Shown here one piece after another: positions 7,351 to 15,552 of a stretch of 18,052 bases of DNA. The position numbers were made by a program, and so were the translations under genes. Source of the DNA: Caldithrix sp964532875 (lineage in GTDB: Bacteria > Calditrichota > Calditrichia > Calditrichales > Calditrichaceae); assembly GCA_964532875.1 (NCBI GenBank), contig CAZHIZ010000061.1, forward strand, positions 1 to 18,052, written 5' to 3'. How positions within the stretch are numbered: the first letter of the stretch is position 1; every line of letters begins with the position of its first letter. The notes under the pieces are model-generated. The model was not told where the DNA came from. It saw only the letters and a program-made list of their open reading frames with translations, and made no database searches.

Positions 7351-8988
7351 TTACCAGAATACGGTGTACAAAACGGCCAGAATAATAAGGATGGCATACG
7401 CACTGATATTGAAAGCCGACCCGGTTTTAAAAGTGGCCGCCGTGAGCGGAATGCCCTTCGGATCGTCCACATCCCGGGAAGTGGTTAAGCTAACTCCCAT
7501 AATGATGGCCATGGTAATGATGAGCGTGTAAAACATCTGATCCATCCACGGTAAATCCACCATGGGCAGTTTTAAAAACAAAGCAACAACGATGGACAGG
7601 GTAACCCCTACAATGGCTCCTTTGTTGGTGGTCTTTTTCCAGAACAGCCCCATTAAGAATACGGCCAAAATACCGGGACTGACCAACCCCGTGTATTCCT
7701 GAATGTACTGGAACATCTGCGGAATATTACCCAGTACGGGCGCCATGACGATGGCAATGAGCAGGGCAATGCCGGCCGTCAAACGCCCCACCAGAACCAA
7801 TTGTTTTTCTGTGGCTTTTTTATTGATGTAGGGTTTGAAAATATCCATGGTAAAGATCGTCGAGGTGGAATTTAGCATGGAAGCCAACGACGAGATAATG
7901 GCCGCCGTTAAAGCCGCCAGAACCAGCCCTTTTAATCCCACGGGAATAAACTGACTGATTAACCAGGGATACGCTTTATCGTAGTTGATGCCGCCGCCTG
8001 CTTTTAAAAAGGCTTCGCGCACACCAGGAATGATTGTGGTTCCGGCCGGTTGCGTGAACAGGATGTAAGCAATAATACCCGGAATGACCACCAATACGGG
8101 AATGATCAACTTTAAAAATCCGGCAAAAGCCAAACCGTTTTGCGCCTCGCGCAACGACTTGGCCGCCAAGGCACGCTGGATGATGTACTGATTAAATCCC
8201 CAATAATACAAATTGGCTACCCACATTCCGCCGATTAACACGGCAATGCCGGGCAGGTTAAAAAACTGAGGATCGTTCCGTTTTAAAATCATGTGGAATT
8301 TTTCCGGTGCACTTTTCATAATATGTGCGAAACCGTGAATAATGCCCCCTTCCGGCGTAACGGCATTTAGAGCAATCAAAGTCGTTAACAAACCGCCGAT
8401 CACCAGAAGAGCCACCTGCACCACATCTGTCCAGGCCACGGCCGATAAGCCGCCGTAAAGCGAATAGGCTGCCGCCACAAAGGCCAAAAATAAGATGGCG
8501 TAAATAATCATACTCCCGTCGCCGTTACCCACAATGGTATCGATGGCTTTGCCGCCCAAAAATAGCACGGAGGTTAAATTGACGAAAATAAACAAGGCAA
8601 TCCAAAAAACGGCCAGAATGGTTTTCAGATCGGTACTGAACCGTTTTTCAATGAATTCGGGGATGGTGTACAGTTGCTTTTCGATGAAGATGGGCAGAAA
8701 ATACTTGCCCACGATGAGCAGGGTTGCGGCCGCCATCCATTCGTACGAGGCGATGGCCAGGCCAATGGCAAATCCCGAACCGGACATGCCGATGAACTGT
8801 TCGGCCGAAATATTGGCGGCAATCAAAGAAGACCCGATGGCCCACCAGGGCAGGGCCTTGCTGGCTAAAAAGTAGTCTTCCGAATTTTTTTCGTGTCCTT
8901 TTTTGGTACGAGAGACCCACAATCCCAACAGCACGATGCCCAAGATGTAGCCGAAAAAGACAACGTAATCCATTACATCAAAACGCAT
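7351..8988 (-). CDS. sglT: Sodium/galactose(glucose) symporter, SSS family (vSGLT-like)
   Basis: Inner-membrane sodium-driven sugar importer (545 aa; vSGLT of Vibrio parahaemolyticus is about 543) with many hydrophobic helices throughout. Stretches such as ISAEQFIGMSGSG (60-72), SYEWM (81-85) and WVANLYYWGFNQYIIQR (256-272) read almost exactly like vSGLT. From memory of the vSGLT structure, the sugar contacts Q69, E88, N260, K294 and Q428 and gate Y263 correspond here to Q64, E83, N259, K293, Q427 and Y262. S91 appears as A86. AAGGAG five bases before the ATG supports the start. It follows the GH27 gene by 27 nt and ends at a terminator. Context strongly suggests galactose as substrate, though glucose is possible. 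Confidence 0.92.
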   Translation of the reverse strand: MRFDVMDYVVFFGYILGIVLLGLWVSRTKKGHEKNSEDYFLASKALPWWAIGSSLIAANISAEQFIGMSGSGFAIGLAIASYEWMAAATLLIVGKYFLPIFIEKQLYTIPEFIEKRFSTDLKTILAVFWIALFIFVNLTSVLFLGGKAIDTIVGNGDGSMIIYAILFLAFVAAAYSLYGGLSAVAWTDVVQVALLVIGGLLTTLIALNAVTPEGGIIHGFAHIMKSAPEKFHMILKRNDPQFFNLPGIAVLIGGMWVANLYYWGFNQYIIQRALAAKSLREAQNGLAFAGFLKLIIPVLVVIPGIIAYILFTQPAGTTIIPGVREAFLKAGGGINYDKAYPWLISQFIPVGLKGLVLAALTAAIISSLASMLNSTSTIFTMDIFKPYINKKATEKQLVLVGRLTAGIALLIAIVMAPVLGNIPQMFQYIQEYTGLVSPGILAVFLMGLFWKKTTNKGAIVGVTLSIVVALFLKLPMVDLPWMDQMFYTLIITMAIIMGVSLTTSRDVDDPKGIPLTAATFKTGSAFNISAYAILIILAVLYTVFW

Positions 8989-9015
8989 GACAACTCCTTC
9001 GAAGTTTAATACGAC

Positions 9016-11316
9016 TTACTCTGCTTGTGATATTTTAACCAGAGTGACCCCATGCTCCGGAATTGTTGTCTTAAAGTTGGAACTGAATATACCTAAATCC
9101 TGCTGTTTCCACAAGTCCCGTATCTTATTTTGTTTTCCGGCTCCGATTTTTAGCAAATTCAGCGTGTAGGTTTTCGTTTCCCGGCCCAAATTGAAAATGC
9201 CAACCGCCAAATTACCGTCGCTTAATTCCTTCTTGTAAACCTGAATGTCTCCATCCTTAATCACCGGAAGCGCTTGTTTGCCCAGGGCATCCTGATCCAC
9301 CGCCAGCACTTCGTCATTGGTTAGCAAATTCAAAGTAAAATCGTCCAGACGCTGCAGATCACAGCCGATAAGCAAGGGCGCCGAAAGTAACGCCCACAAA
9401 CTGACGTGCGTGTATTGTTCGTCCGGGGTTAAATGAGTGAGATGCAAATGTTCGCCCCAACCGACCCAACCGACCACCAGCATGTCCGGATCGTTCCAAT
9501 GCCCGGGGCCGGCGTACGCCGCCGCCTGTTCCTGATGGAAACCAATGGATGCCATGCGATTCCAATCGTCCCAGATATCTCCGGTGGTGCGCCACAAATT
9601 ACCGCCCACTTTGGCGCCCCATTCCCACACTTTTCCATTGCCGTATTCGCACAAAGAATACACGATGTCGCGCCGTACCTTTTGCAGCGCGCGATGCATT
9701 TTTCGGTAGGGCGGAATGAGCTCCCCGGGATCGTTTAGGTCTTTCATCAACTTACGGTACGAACACAAATCGTATTTCAGATAATCGATTCCCCAGCGGG
9801 CAAAGGTACGGGCATCCTGTTCTTCGTGCCCGTAGCTGGCCGTAAATCCGCCGCAAGTTAACGGGCCGGGCGAAGAATAAATTCCCAATTTCAAACCCAG
9901 AGCGTGAATCTTTTGGGCCAACTTTTTAATATCGGGGAATTTTTTATTGGTACGAATTTCACCGCGCGGCGTGCGCCCCGGTTCCCCGGAATCGCCCGGA
10001 ATTTCCCAACCGTCATCGATATTGACATAGCTCCAGCCGTGATTGATTAAACCTTTTTCCACGAAAGCTCGGGCCGCCGCATACACGCGCTGCTGGGAAA
10101 CGCTCAGGCCCCAGACATTCCAACTATTCCAGCCCATGGGAGGCGTTAAGGCAATTTGATCACCGATGACAATGCGCAAGGTTTTTCGTGCCTCGCCCAG
10201 GGCATTTCGGGCGCTAAGCATAACCTCGTAGGTACCTTTGCGGATGACCGTTCCCTGAATAATCCCGCTCTTTTCATCCAAATGCAAACCGGCGGGTAAC
10301 CCTTGAGCGCCAAAGGTCATGGGACGTTTTCCAGTGGCGGCAATACGGTACAAAAAGGGATGTCCAGGCCGTTGGCCGTAAACGGGCGCGCCGTTGATCT
10401 GGGGCTGTTCTTTTTCGGGCGGCGTTAAGATGTAGGGTACTCCTTCGTTGATCTTGAGTAAATGCTTACTTTGCTCAAAGCGCACCACGTAGCGAATGGT
10501 AGTGGATTGTTTGGGCTCCGCAAAGCGGAACGTGAAATCCTGCGCGCTTTTTGGTTGCAGATGCAAGGGAACGTGTTTGGTTAAAACGGGCTTTTGCTCT
10601 ATGTTGTTTTCCACCGTGATCTTTAAATTTCCGTCGATGGTGTATTTACCCGCTTTGTTACGCAAACGGAGGGATTTGCTCATCTTTCCGTTGTTTTTAC
10701 CGAAAACACCGTTTCGGACATTCAGCTCAAGATACTCGCTGATATCCGGCATAGCCAGGTACAAATCCCCGGAATAAATGCCGCCCGGCCCGCCCCAATT
10801 GTAAACGCGAATCGCAATCACATTCGGCCGATCCCAGTGAATACGCGGATCATCAACGGCTAAGCTGTAGCGGCGTTCCACGTCCCAGAACGAATATTTT
10901 AGGTCTTTGAAAGCATTGCCGGGTTTGCTGGCCACAGGGACGTTGCGACCATTTTCCCCGATCAAGGCTCCGTTTAAAAATACCTGATCGAAGTCGTCGA
11001 TTTTTCCCAGATGGAAAATGAGACTGTCGTTCAACGCAGCTTGTTTTTTAAGCTTAGAGGGAATAATAACCTTAATGCGATACCAGGCAAAGCCTTCATA
11101 TTTGGGAAAGCCCTGCTTGTCCCAGGTCTTATCCACACCAATGCTGTCCCATTGGCTGTCGTCGAAATCGGGACGGGCAAAGATCAGGCTATCTTTATCG
11201 GTAAATTTCCAACCGGTTTTCAGAGGAATAATAAAAGGCTGTTTGGCCTTTGGAGTACAAGCCGCCATAAAAGTGATCATCACGCATAGAATTATTCCTT
11301 TGCCAATTTCAAACAT
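9016..11316 (-). CDS. Lipoprotein GH27-family alpha-galactosidase with accessory beta domains
   Basis: Envelope-attached glycosidase (766 aa) expected to release terminal alpha-galactose. It starts with a lipoprotein signal (hydrophobic 8-16, lipobox MAAC with C20). Residues 30-190 resemble the jelly-roll sugar-binding domain of GH2-type enzymes, followed by a second beta region (200-300). Next comes an Ig/cadherin-like He_PIG domain (308-386; LPAGLHLDEKSGIIQGTV). The GH27 barrel begins at LTPPMGWNSWN (390-400). The nucleophile should be D516 in YLKYDLCS and the acid/base D580 in LWRTTGDIWDD, by analogy with D170 and D231 of human alpha-galactosidase A. GHWNDPDML (605-613) is conserved, and a small C-terminal beta domain closes the protein. 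GGGAGGAGG precedes the ATG. First gene of the galactose cluster. A beta-arabinopyranosidase or alpha-N-acetylgalactosaminidase activity is possible in GH27. Confidence 0.9.
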   Translation of the reverse strand: MFEIGKGIILCVMITFMAACTPKAKQPFIIPLKTGWKFTDKDSLIFARPDFDDSQWDSIGVDKTWDKQGFPKYEGFAWYRIKVIIPSKLKKQAALNDSLIFHLGKIDDFDQVFLNGALIGENGRNVPVASKPGNAFKDLKYSFWDVERRYSLAVDDPRIHWDRPNVIAIRVYNWGGPGGIYSGDLYLAMPDISEYLELNVRNGVFGKNNGKMSKSLRLRNKAGKYTIDGNLKITVENNIEQKPVLTKHVPLHLQPKSAQDFTFRFAEPKQSTTIRYVVRFEQSKHLLKINEGVPYILTPPEKEQPQINGAPVYGQRPGHPFLYRIAATGKRPMTFGAQGLPAGLHLDEKSGIIQGTVIRKGTYEVMLSARNALGEARKTLRIVIGDQIALTPPMGWNSWNVWGLSVSQQRVYAAARAFVEKGLINHGWSYVNIDDGWEIPGDSGEPGRTPRGEIRTNKKFPDIKKLAQKIHALGLKLGIYSSPGPLTCGGFTASYGHEEQDARTFARWGIDYLKYDLCSYRKLMKDLNDPGELIPPYRKMHRALQKVRRDIVYSLCEYGNGKVWEWGAKVGGNLWRTTGDIWDDWNRMASIGFHQEQAAAYAGPGHWNDPDMLVVGWVGWGEHLHLTHLTPDEQYTHVSLWALLSAPLLIGCDLQRLDDFTLNLLTNDEVLAVDQDALGKQALPVIKDGDIQVYKKELSDGNLAVGIFNLGRETKTYTLNLLKIGAGKQNKIRDLWKQQDLGIFSSNFKTTIPEHGVTLVKISQAE

Positions 11317-11474
11317 GGTTTCCTCCTCCCGTCGGTTGATACCGGTTTTGACAAGGCGATGAATATCAGAGGCAAACCGCTTGTGCCGAGGTGTTTACTC
11401 ACGTGTGCAAAAGCGATCCCTTTACCAATCATCATTGCTAAAATTGGTGAAACCTGCCATTCCCTAACACAATT

Positions 11475-11504
11475 TTAACAACATATTATTCAAAATTTTA
11501 TTAT
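11475..11504 (+). promoter_or_regulatory. Sigma-70-like promoter of the two-component operon
   Basis: TTAACA (11475-11480) and TATTAT (11499-11504) lie 18 bp apart, each 5/6 to consensus. Predicted start is near 11511, leaving a leader of about 22 nt that carries the GAGGAG ribosome binding site. On the opposite strand a weaker TTGTAA-N17-TAATAT pair overlaps the same AT-rich tract and could serve the galactosidase gene, but that is much less certain. Confidence 0.5.
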
Positions 11505-11532
11505 TTTACAAAAAAAAGAGGAGAACAAATCC

Positions 11533-12234
11533 GTGCGCGTGCAAAAACAATGGCACATTCTTGTCGTTGATGACGAAACAGACATTTTGGAATTGGTTGA
11601 ATTCAATTTAATGAAGCAGGGCTTTCGCACGATCAGCGCCAAAGACGGCGAACAGGCCTTGCAATTGGCCCGCAATGTAAAACCGGACGCCATTATTCTG
11701 GACTTGATGTTGCCGGGCATCAGCGGGCTGGAAGTTTGCCGTTCCCTGAAATCCGATAAAAACACCCGCGACATTCCCATTATCATGCTCACGGCACGCG
11801 GTGAAGAAGAAGACATTGTCAAAGGTTTGGAAACAGGAGCGGACGATTACGTGACCAAGCCTTTTAGCCCCAAGGTATTGGTGGCACGCCTAAAAAGCGT
11901 TTTGCGGCGCAACGAGCAAAACAAAAGCGATACGGACATTATCGATTATCAGGGAATCCGCATCGATCCGGGCCGCCGCAAAACCACGGTAAATGAGCGC
12001 GAAATAGAATTGACGTATTCGGAATTTGAGATTCTGCATTTTCTGATGCGCCACCCCGGCTGGGTGTTTACGCGCAGCGAAATCGTGGATAATGTGCATG
12101 GCGATAATTACCCCGTGACGGAACGTTCGGTTGACGTGCAAATTGTGGGATTGCGCAAAAAACTGGGAGCAGCGGGTAAGCTGATCGAAACGGTGCGGGG
12201 TGTGGGTTACCGCCTCAAAGACATCGAAGAATGA
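11533..12234 (+). CDS. OmpR/PhoB-family response regulator
   Basis: Two-domain DNA-binding response regulator (233 aa). The receiver domain (8-122) has the acidic pair D13/D14, phospho-acceptor D57 in IILDLMLPG, T87 and K109 in VTKPF. The winged-helix effector domain (138-230) contains ELTYSEFEILHFLMRHPGWV and the recognition region VTERSVDVQIVGLRKKLG, ending with the usual RGVGYRL. This wording is closest to PhoB. Start is GTG at 11533, with GAGGAG nine bases before; a second in-frame GTG at 11539 is possible. It is followed after 83 nt by its histidine kinase. No pst, phoU or phosphatase gene is adjacent, so I do not assign phoB. Confidence 0.93.
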   Translation: MRVQKQWHILVVDDETDILELVEFNLMKQGFRTISAKDGEQALQLARNVKPDAIILDLMLPGISGLEVCRSLKSDKNTRDIPIIMLTARGEEEDIVKGLETGADDYVTKPFSPKVLVARLKSVLRRNEQNKSDTDIIDYQGIRIDPGRRKTTVNEREIELTYSEFEILHFLMRHPGWVFTRSEIVDNVHGDNYPVTERSVDVQIVGLRKKLGAAGKLIETVRGVGYRLKDIEE

Positions 12235-12317
12235 GGCATCATTTTAATAAAACCGTTTTGGCTCCGACTTCTGTAAAATCGGAACGTGTTATTTAAGTAA
12301 ATTTCGGAAAGTATGGC

Positions 12318-14117
12318 TTGGTGTTTCGCTTAAAATTTAAAAAACTTTTTACGCAAATCTTTTTGACCTACCTGCTTTTGGTGGTTTTTTCCATTGTCAT
12401 GCTGGCTTTCTACGAACAGCATGTCCAAAGCAAATTTTATCAAAAGGAATTGAAAAGCGATTTAACCTCGCGGGCCAACCTGGTGGCTTCGGCTTTAAAA
12501 AACACCCCGTGGAACAACGGAACAAGTCTGGATTCCCTGATCCGCATTTTAAGCCGCAACGGACACGTGCGCATCACTTTAATCCGCAGCGACGGTAAAG
12601 TGCTTAGCGATTCGCATAAAGAAGCGGCCCTGATGGATAACCACGCCCAACGTCCCGAAATTGTGCAAGCGCGCCAAACCGGTCGCGGATATTCCATGCG
12701 TTACAGCCACACCCTGCACAAAGAATTGGTTTATCTGGCCATTCCGTTGAAAGAAAAAGGCCGCACCATCGCCTTTTTACGGGTTGCCCTGCCCTACGCT
12801 TCCTATCGCCAATCGCTGCGTGATTTGCAACGGCACTTTTTGTTCGGTGGCTTTTTCGTGATCATTTTGACCGCTCTGATCAGCTACTTTACCTCACGCC
12901 GTATCAGTCAGCCGCTGGAAGAAATCAAGCAGCGCGCCCAGCAGTTTGCACACGGAGAATTCAGTTCGCCCTTACCCGAAAAAGGTTCTCAGGAAATCCG
13001 TACCCTGGTGCGCACCCTTAATGCCATGGGCAAGGAAATCGATCGGCGCATCAAAACCATTTCCCTGCAACGCAGCGAACGGGAGGCCATGTTCCGCAGC
13101 ATGCAGGAAGGCATTATTGCCGTGGATCATAAAGAGCGCATCATTTTACTAAATCCGGCCGCCCGTAATTTTTTTGCTATTTCCGAGGAAAAGCCGGAGA
13201 AGAAAAAAATCAATCAGGTATTAAAACACAAGGATATTCTCGAATTCATCCGGCACGCGCTGCATCGCAAGGCCTATCTGGAACAGGAAGTGACCATTCA
13301 GGAATTTGCCAAGCGCTATTTTCGATTTTCATCGGCGCCCCTTTTGGCCGAAAACGGGCAGAATTTGGGCGTACTGATTGTGGTCAACGATGTTACGAAA
13401 CTCATTCGTCTGGATCGCATGCGGCAGGACTTTGTGGCCAATGTTTCCCATGAACTAAAAACCCCCATCACCACGATTACCGGCTATGTGGAAACCTTGC
13501 GTGACGAAAATTTGGACGAGGCCACGCGGCGCCGATTTCTGGATGTGATTGCCCGCAATAGCGATCGCATGAACGCCATTATTAACGATTTGCTGCAACT
13601 TTCTCGTCTGGAACACGGCGGTGATCAAATGGAAAAACACCCGCAACGGCTCCATCCGATTTTAAAAGAAGCCGTGGCCACTTTCCAAAAAGCAGCCGAG
13701 AAAAAGAACATTACCTTAACCCTGAACAGTGATGAAACCATTCGCGCCACCGTTAACGGCCCCCTGTTAAGTCAGGCCGTGACCAACCTTTTGGACAATG
13801 CCATTAAATACAGTCCGGAAGGCGGACAGGTTGCGGTTTCTTTGTTTCGCTCTCAAAACACCATTCGTATTGCCGTTAAAGACACCGGCGTGGGCATCGA
13901 TCCCAAATATCATCAGCGCATTTTCCAACGCTTTTACCGCGTGGACAAGGCCCGCAGTCGTCAATTAGGCGGGACCGGTTTGGGCCTTTCCATCGTCAAA
14001 CATATCGTCCTGGCCCACAACGGATTTGTGAAGGTGGAAAGCAGCACGGGCCGTGGCAGTACCTTTACCATTGTTCTCCCGGACGAATCATCCTTTACCG
14101 GAAACAAAAATTCCTGA
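12318..14117 (+). CDS. PhoR-like sensor histidine kinase
   Basis: Membrane sensor kinase (599 aa counted from TTG 12318; GTG 12321 is an equally good start, with GGAAAG upstream of both). Order: TM1 (about 12-31), periplasmic sensor region (32-172), TM2 (173-192), HAMP linker (192-246), PAS domain (253-362, MQEGIIAVDHKERIILLNPAA), and a HisKA dimerisation domain with H378 in FVANVSHELKTPITT. The HATPase domain has N494 (N box), DTGVG (522-526) and GGTGLGL (551-557). It will phosphorylate the response regulator just upstream. PhoR-like by layout; its signal is not evident. The nearest ATG (12313) is out of frame and stops after six codons, so initiation really must use a TTG or GTG codon. Confidence 0.93.
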   Translation: MVFRLKFKKLFTQIFLTYLLLVVFSIVMLAFYEQHVQSKFYQKELKSDLTSRANLVASALKNTPWNNGTSLDSLIRILSRNGHVRITLIRSDGKVLSDSHKEAALMDNHAQRPEIVQARQTGRGYSMRYSHTLHKELVYLAIPLKEKGRTIAFLRVALPYASYRQSLRDLQRHFLFGGFFVIILTALISYFTSRRISQPLEEIKQRAQQFAHGEFSSPLPEKGSQEIRTLVRTLNAMGKEIDRRIKTISLQRSEREAMFRSMQEGIIAVDHKERIILLNPAARNFFAISEEKPEKKKINQVLKHKDILEFIRHALHRKAYLEQEVTIQEFAKRYFRFSSAPLLAENGQNLGVLIVVNDVTKLIRLDRMRQDFVANVSHELKTPITTITGYVETLRDENLDEATRRRFLDVIARNSDRMNAIINDLLQLSRLEHGGDQMEKHPQRLHPILKEAVATFQKAAEKKNITLTLNSDETIRATVNGPLLSQAVTNLLDNAIKYSPEGGQVAVSLFRSQNTIRIAVKDTGVGIDPKYHQRIFQRFYRVDKARSRQLGGTGLGLSIVKHIVLAHNGFVKVESSTGRGSTFTIVLPDESSFTGNKNS

Positions 14118-14173
14118 GGCCGTCCTTTCTTGTCCTGATTAGCGATCTTCCATCCGAGCGTTTTTTCCCCTAC

Positions 14174-14246
14174 TTAATCAAAATATTCTTTTGTAGAATC
14201 TAACGCTTTAGCCTGCGAAAATTTTTGTGCCACGGTTGGATGAATT
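14174..14246 (-). CDS. 3' end of an unidentified minus-strand gene, cut by the gap
   Basis: Reading left from the gap on the minus strand, an open frame gives IHPTVAQKFSQAKALDSTKEY followed by FD and a TAA stop at 14174. It is not recognisable as any family, and only 23 codons are visible. A potential start (MKKIK, ATG at 14362) lies just across the gap, but the gap is a 100-N placeholder, so the two pieces being in frame is not evidence. It may be a real C-terminus converging with the kinase gene, or chance. Confidence 0.3.
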
Positions 14247-14346
14247 NNNNNNNNNNNNNNNNNNNNNNNNNNNNNNNNNNNNNNNNNNNNNNNNNNNNNN
14301 NNNNNNNNNNNNNNNNNNNNNNNNNNNNNNNNNNNNNNNNNNNNNN
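14247..14346. other. Assembly gap (100 N)
   Basis: Exactly 100 unknown bases, the conventional placeholder for a scaffold join of unknown length. True distance and even gene content between the two-component operon and the SDR gene are unknown. The adjacent low-complexity repeat may be why assembly failed. Confidence 0.98.
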
Positions 14347-14441
14347 TTTTTATCTTTTTCATTTGTCTTGAATTAAGTTAAGGGTTCAAGTGTCCTCGTA
14401 CCACTTTTTCTCTTACAACATTAAACCATTTACTCTTTTTT

Positions 14442-14465
14442 ATTTTTTATTTTGTATTTTGTATT
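14442..14465. repeat. Short tandem repeat, 7-bp unit
   Basis: Units ATTTTTT, ATTTTGT, ATTTTGT and a partial ATT follow head to tail in an AT-rich spacer. Such tracts are common low-complexity intergenic sequence; no function is claimed. Confidence 0.7.
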
Positions 14466-14577
14466 ACTTCCCCTAATCGCGGTTTTTAGATGAAATAGAT
14501 TTTTGGGTTGGGCTTTGCTGCCTTGGGAATATTGGCCCCGGTATCGCTGTTTTAATAACTGACGAAAGGATGAAATC

Positions 14578-15510
14578 ATGCACACCATACTCGGTTCGGG
14601 CGGGGCGGTCGGACAGGCCCTGGCCCGGGCTTTAAAAGAACAGAACAAACCCGTGCGCCTGGTTAGTCGCCGGCCCGTTGCGGTTCATGCGGACGACCAA
14701 TTATTTCCGGCCGATCTGCAACAAGCCGAAGCCGTACGACAGGCGGTGGCCGGATCACAAGTCGTTTATTTGACCGTCGGCTTGCCTTACAATACCAAGC
14801 TCTGGCAAGCGAGATGGCCGCTTTTTATGCGTAACACCATTGAGGCTTGTAAACAGGAAAAGGCCAAGCTGATATTTTTCGATAATGTGTACATGTACGA
14901 TCCCGAGGCTGTGCCTCACATGACGGAATCCGCACCGCTCAACCCCAAAAGCCGCAAAGGTGCCGTGCGCGCTGCCGTTGCCAACATGCTCTGGCAAGCG
15001 ATTGAAAACGGCGAGGTGACGGCGCTTATTGCTCGTTCCGCCGATTTTTACGGGCCTTCGATTCAGGGCACCAGTTTGCTGACGGAGATGGTTTTTAAAC
15101 CGCTGTCCAAAGGCAAGAAGGCACTGTGGTTTGCTTCGGTGCATTACAAACACTCCTTTACGTACGTTCCCGATGCCGCACGCGCCATGGTTTTGCTGGG
15201 CGATACGCCGCAGGCGTTTAACCAGGTTTGGCATTTGCCCACCGCCCCCAATCCTTTAAGCGGTGAGGAATGGATTCGGGCCGTAGCCCGCGCTTTGGGC
15301 AGCAAAGCCGCCTATCGCGTTCTTAGCAAAAACATGATCCGTATGGCCGGTTTGCTAAGTCCCTTGTTGCGCGAAATGCCCGAAATGTGGTACCAGTACG
15401 ATCGTGATTACGTATTCGACAGCAGCAAATTCATTTCTCAATTCCATTTTAAACCGACCCCTGCAACGGAAGGCATTCGCGCAGTGGCCCGAGCGGATTT
15501 TAACCGCTAA
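14578..15510 (+). CDS. Atypical NAD(P)-binding SDR / NAD-dependent epimerase-like protein
   Basis: Rossmann-fold protein of the extended or atypical short-chain dehydrogenase class (310 aa). The N-terminal LGSGGAVGQALARAL (5-19) is a GxGGxxG dinucleotide-binding loop, VRLVSRRP (26-33) ends with arginines that favour NADP, and VYLTVGLP (63-70) and LIFFDNVYMYDP (98-109) are strands of the fold. ARSADFYGP (152-160) is the conserved epimerase-family segment. No YxxxK catalytic pair is seen at the expected place (around 126-140), so it may be a reductase of unusual type or a non-catalytic binder. AAAGGA seven bases before the ATG supports the start. The Crp/Fnr gene follows after 42 nt, which suggests co-transcription. 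Substrate unknown; it is not GalE-like. Confidence 0.82.
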   Translation: MHTILGSGGAVGQALARALKEQNKPVRLVSRRPVAVHADDQLFPADLQQAEAVRQAVAGSQVVYLTVGLPYNTKLWQARWPLFMRNTIEACKQEKAKLIFFDNVYMYDPEAVPHMTESAPLNPKSRKGAVRAAVANMLWQAIENGEVTALIARSADFYGPSIQGTSLLTEMVFKPLSKGKKALWFASVHYKHSFTYVPDAARAMVLLGDTPQAFNQVWHLPTAPNPLSGEEWIRAVARALGSKAAYRVLSKNMIRMAGLLSPLLREMPEMWYQYDRDYVFDSSKFISQFHFKPTPATEGIRAVARADFNR

Positions 15511-15552
15511 ATTTTCACACGATGAGCAAAACAGAAAGCACGGAAAATTCTC

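Larger units (their letters stand above)
14118..14577. other. Gene-poor, AT-rich region containing the scaffold gap
   Basis: Left of the gap (14118-14246) only the tail of one minus-strand reading frame is seen. The middle is 100 N. To the right (14347-14577) there is AT-rich sequence with a short tandem repeat and no credible gene; the last bases carry AAAGGA, the ribosome binding site of the SDR gene. No clean terminator for the histidine kinase and no convincing promoter for the SDR gene were found. Confidence 0.6.

Noticed and set aside
9007..9024. TAATACGACTTACT near the end of the galactosidase gene resembles both the T7 phage promoter start and one arm of the suf operator.
   Set aside because: It lies between two co-oriented genes, lacks the rest of the T7 consensus and has no second operator arm. 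Coincidence is the simplest reading.
11424..11448. Inverted repeat ACCAAT-N13-ATTGGT upstream of the galactosidase gene, a possible operator.
   Set aside because: Six-base arms with a free spacer are expected by chance in a region this size, and no second copy was seen.
14430..14648. Minus-strand frame of 72 codons overlapping the start of the SDR gene.
   Set aside because: Its C-terminus is the translated AT-rich tandem repeat and its N-terminus is antisense to the Rossmann loop; there is no sign of a real protein.
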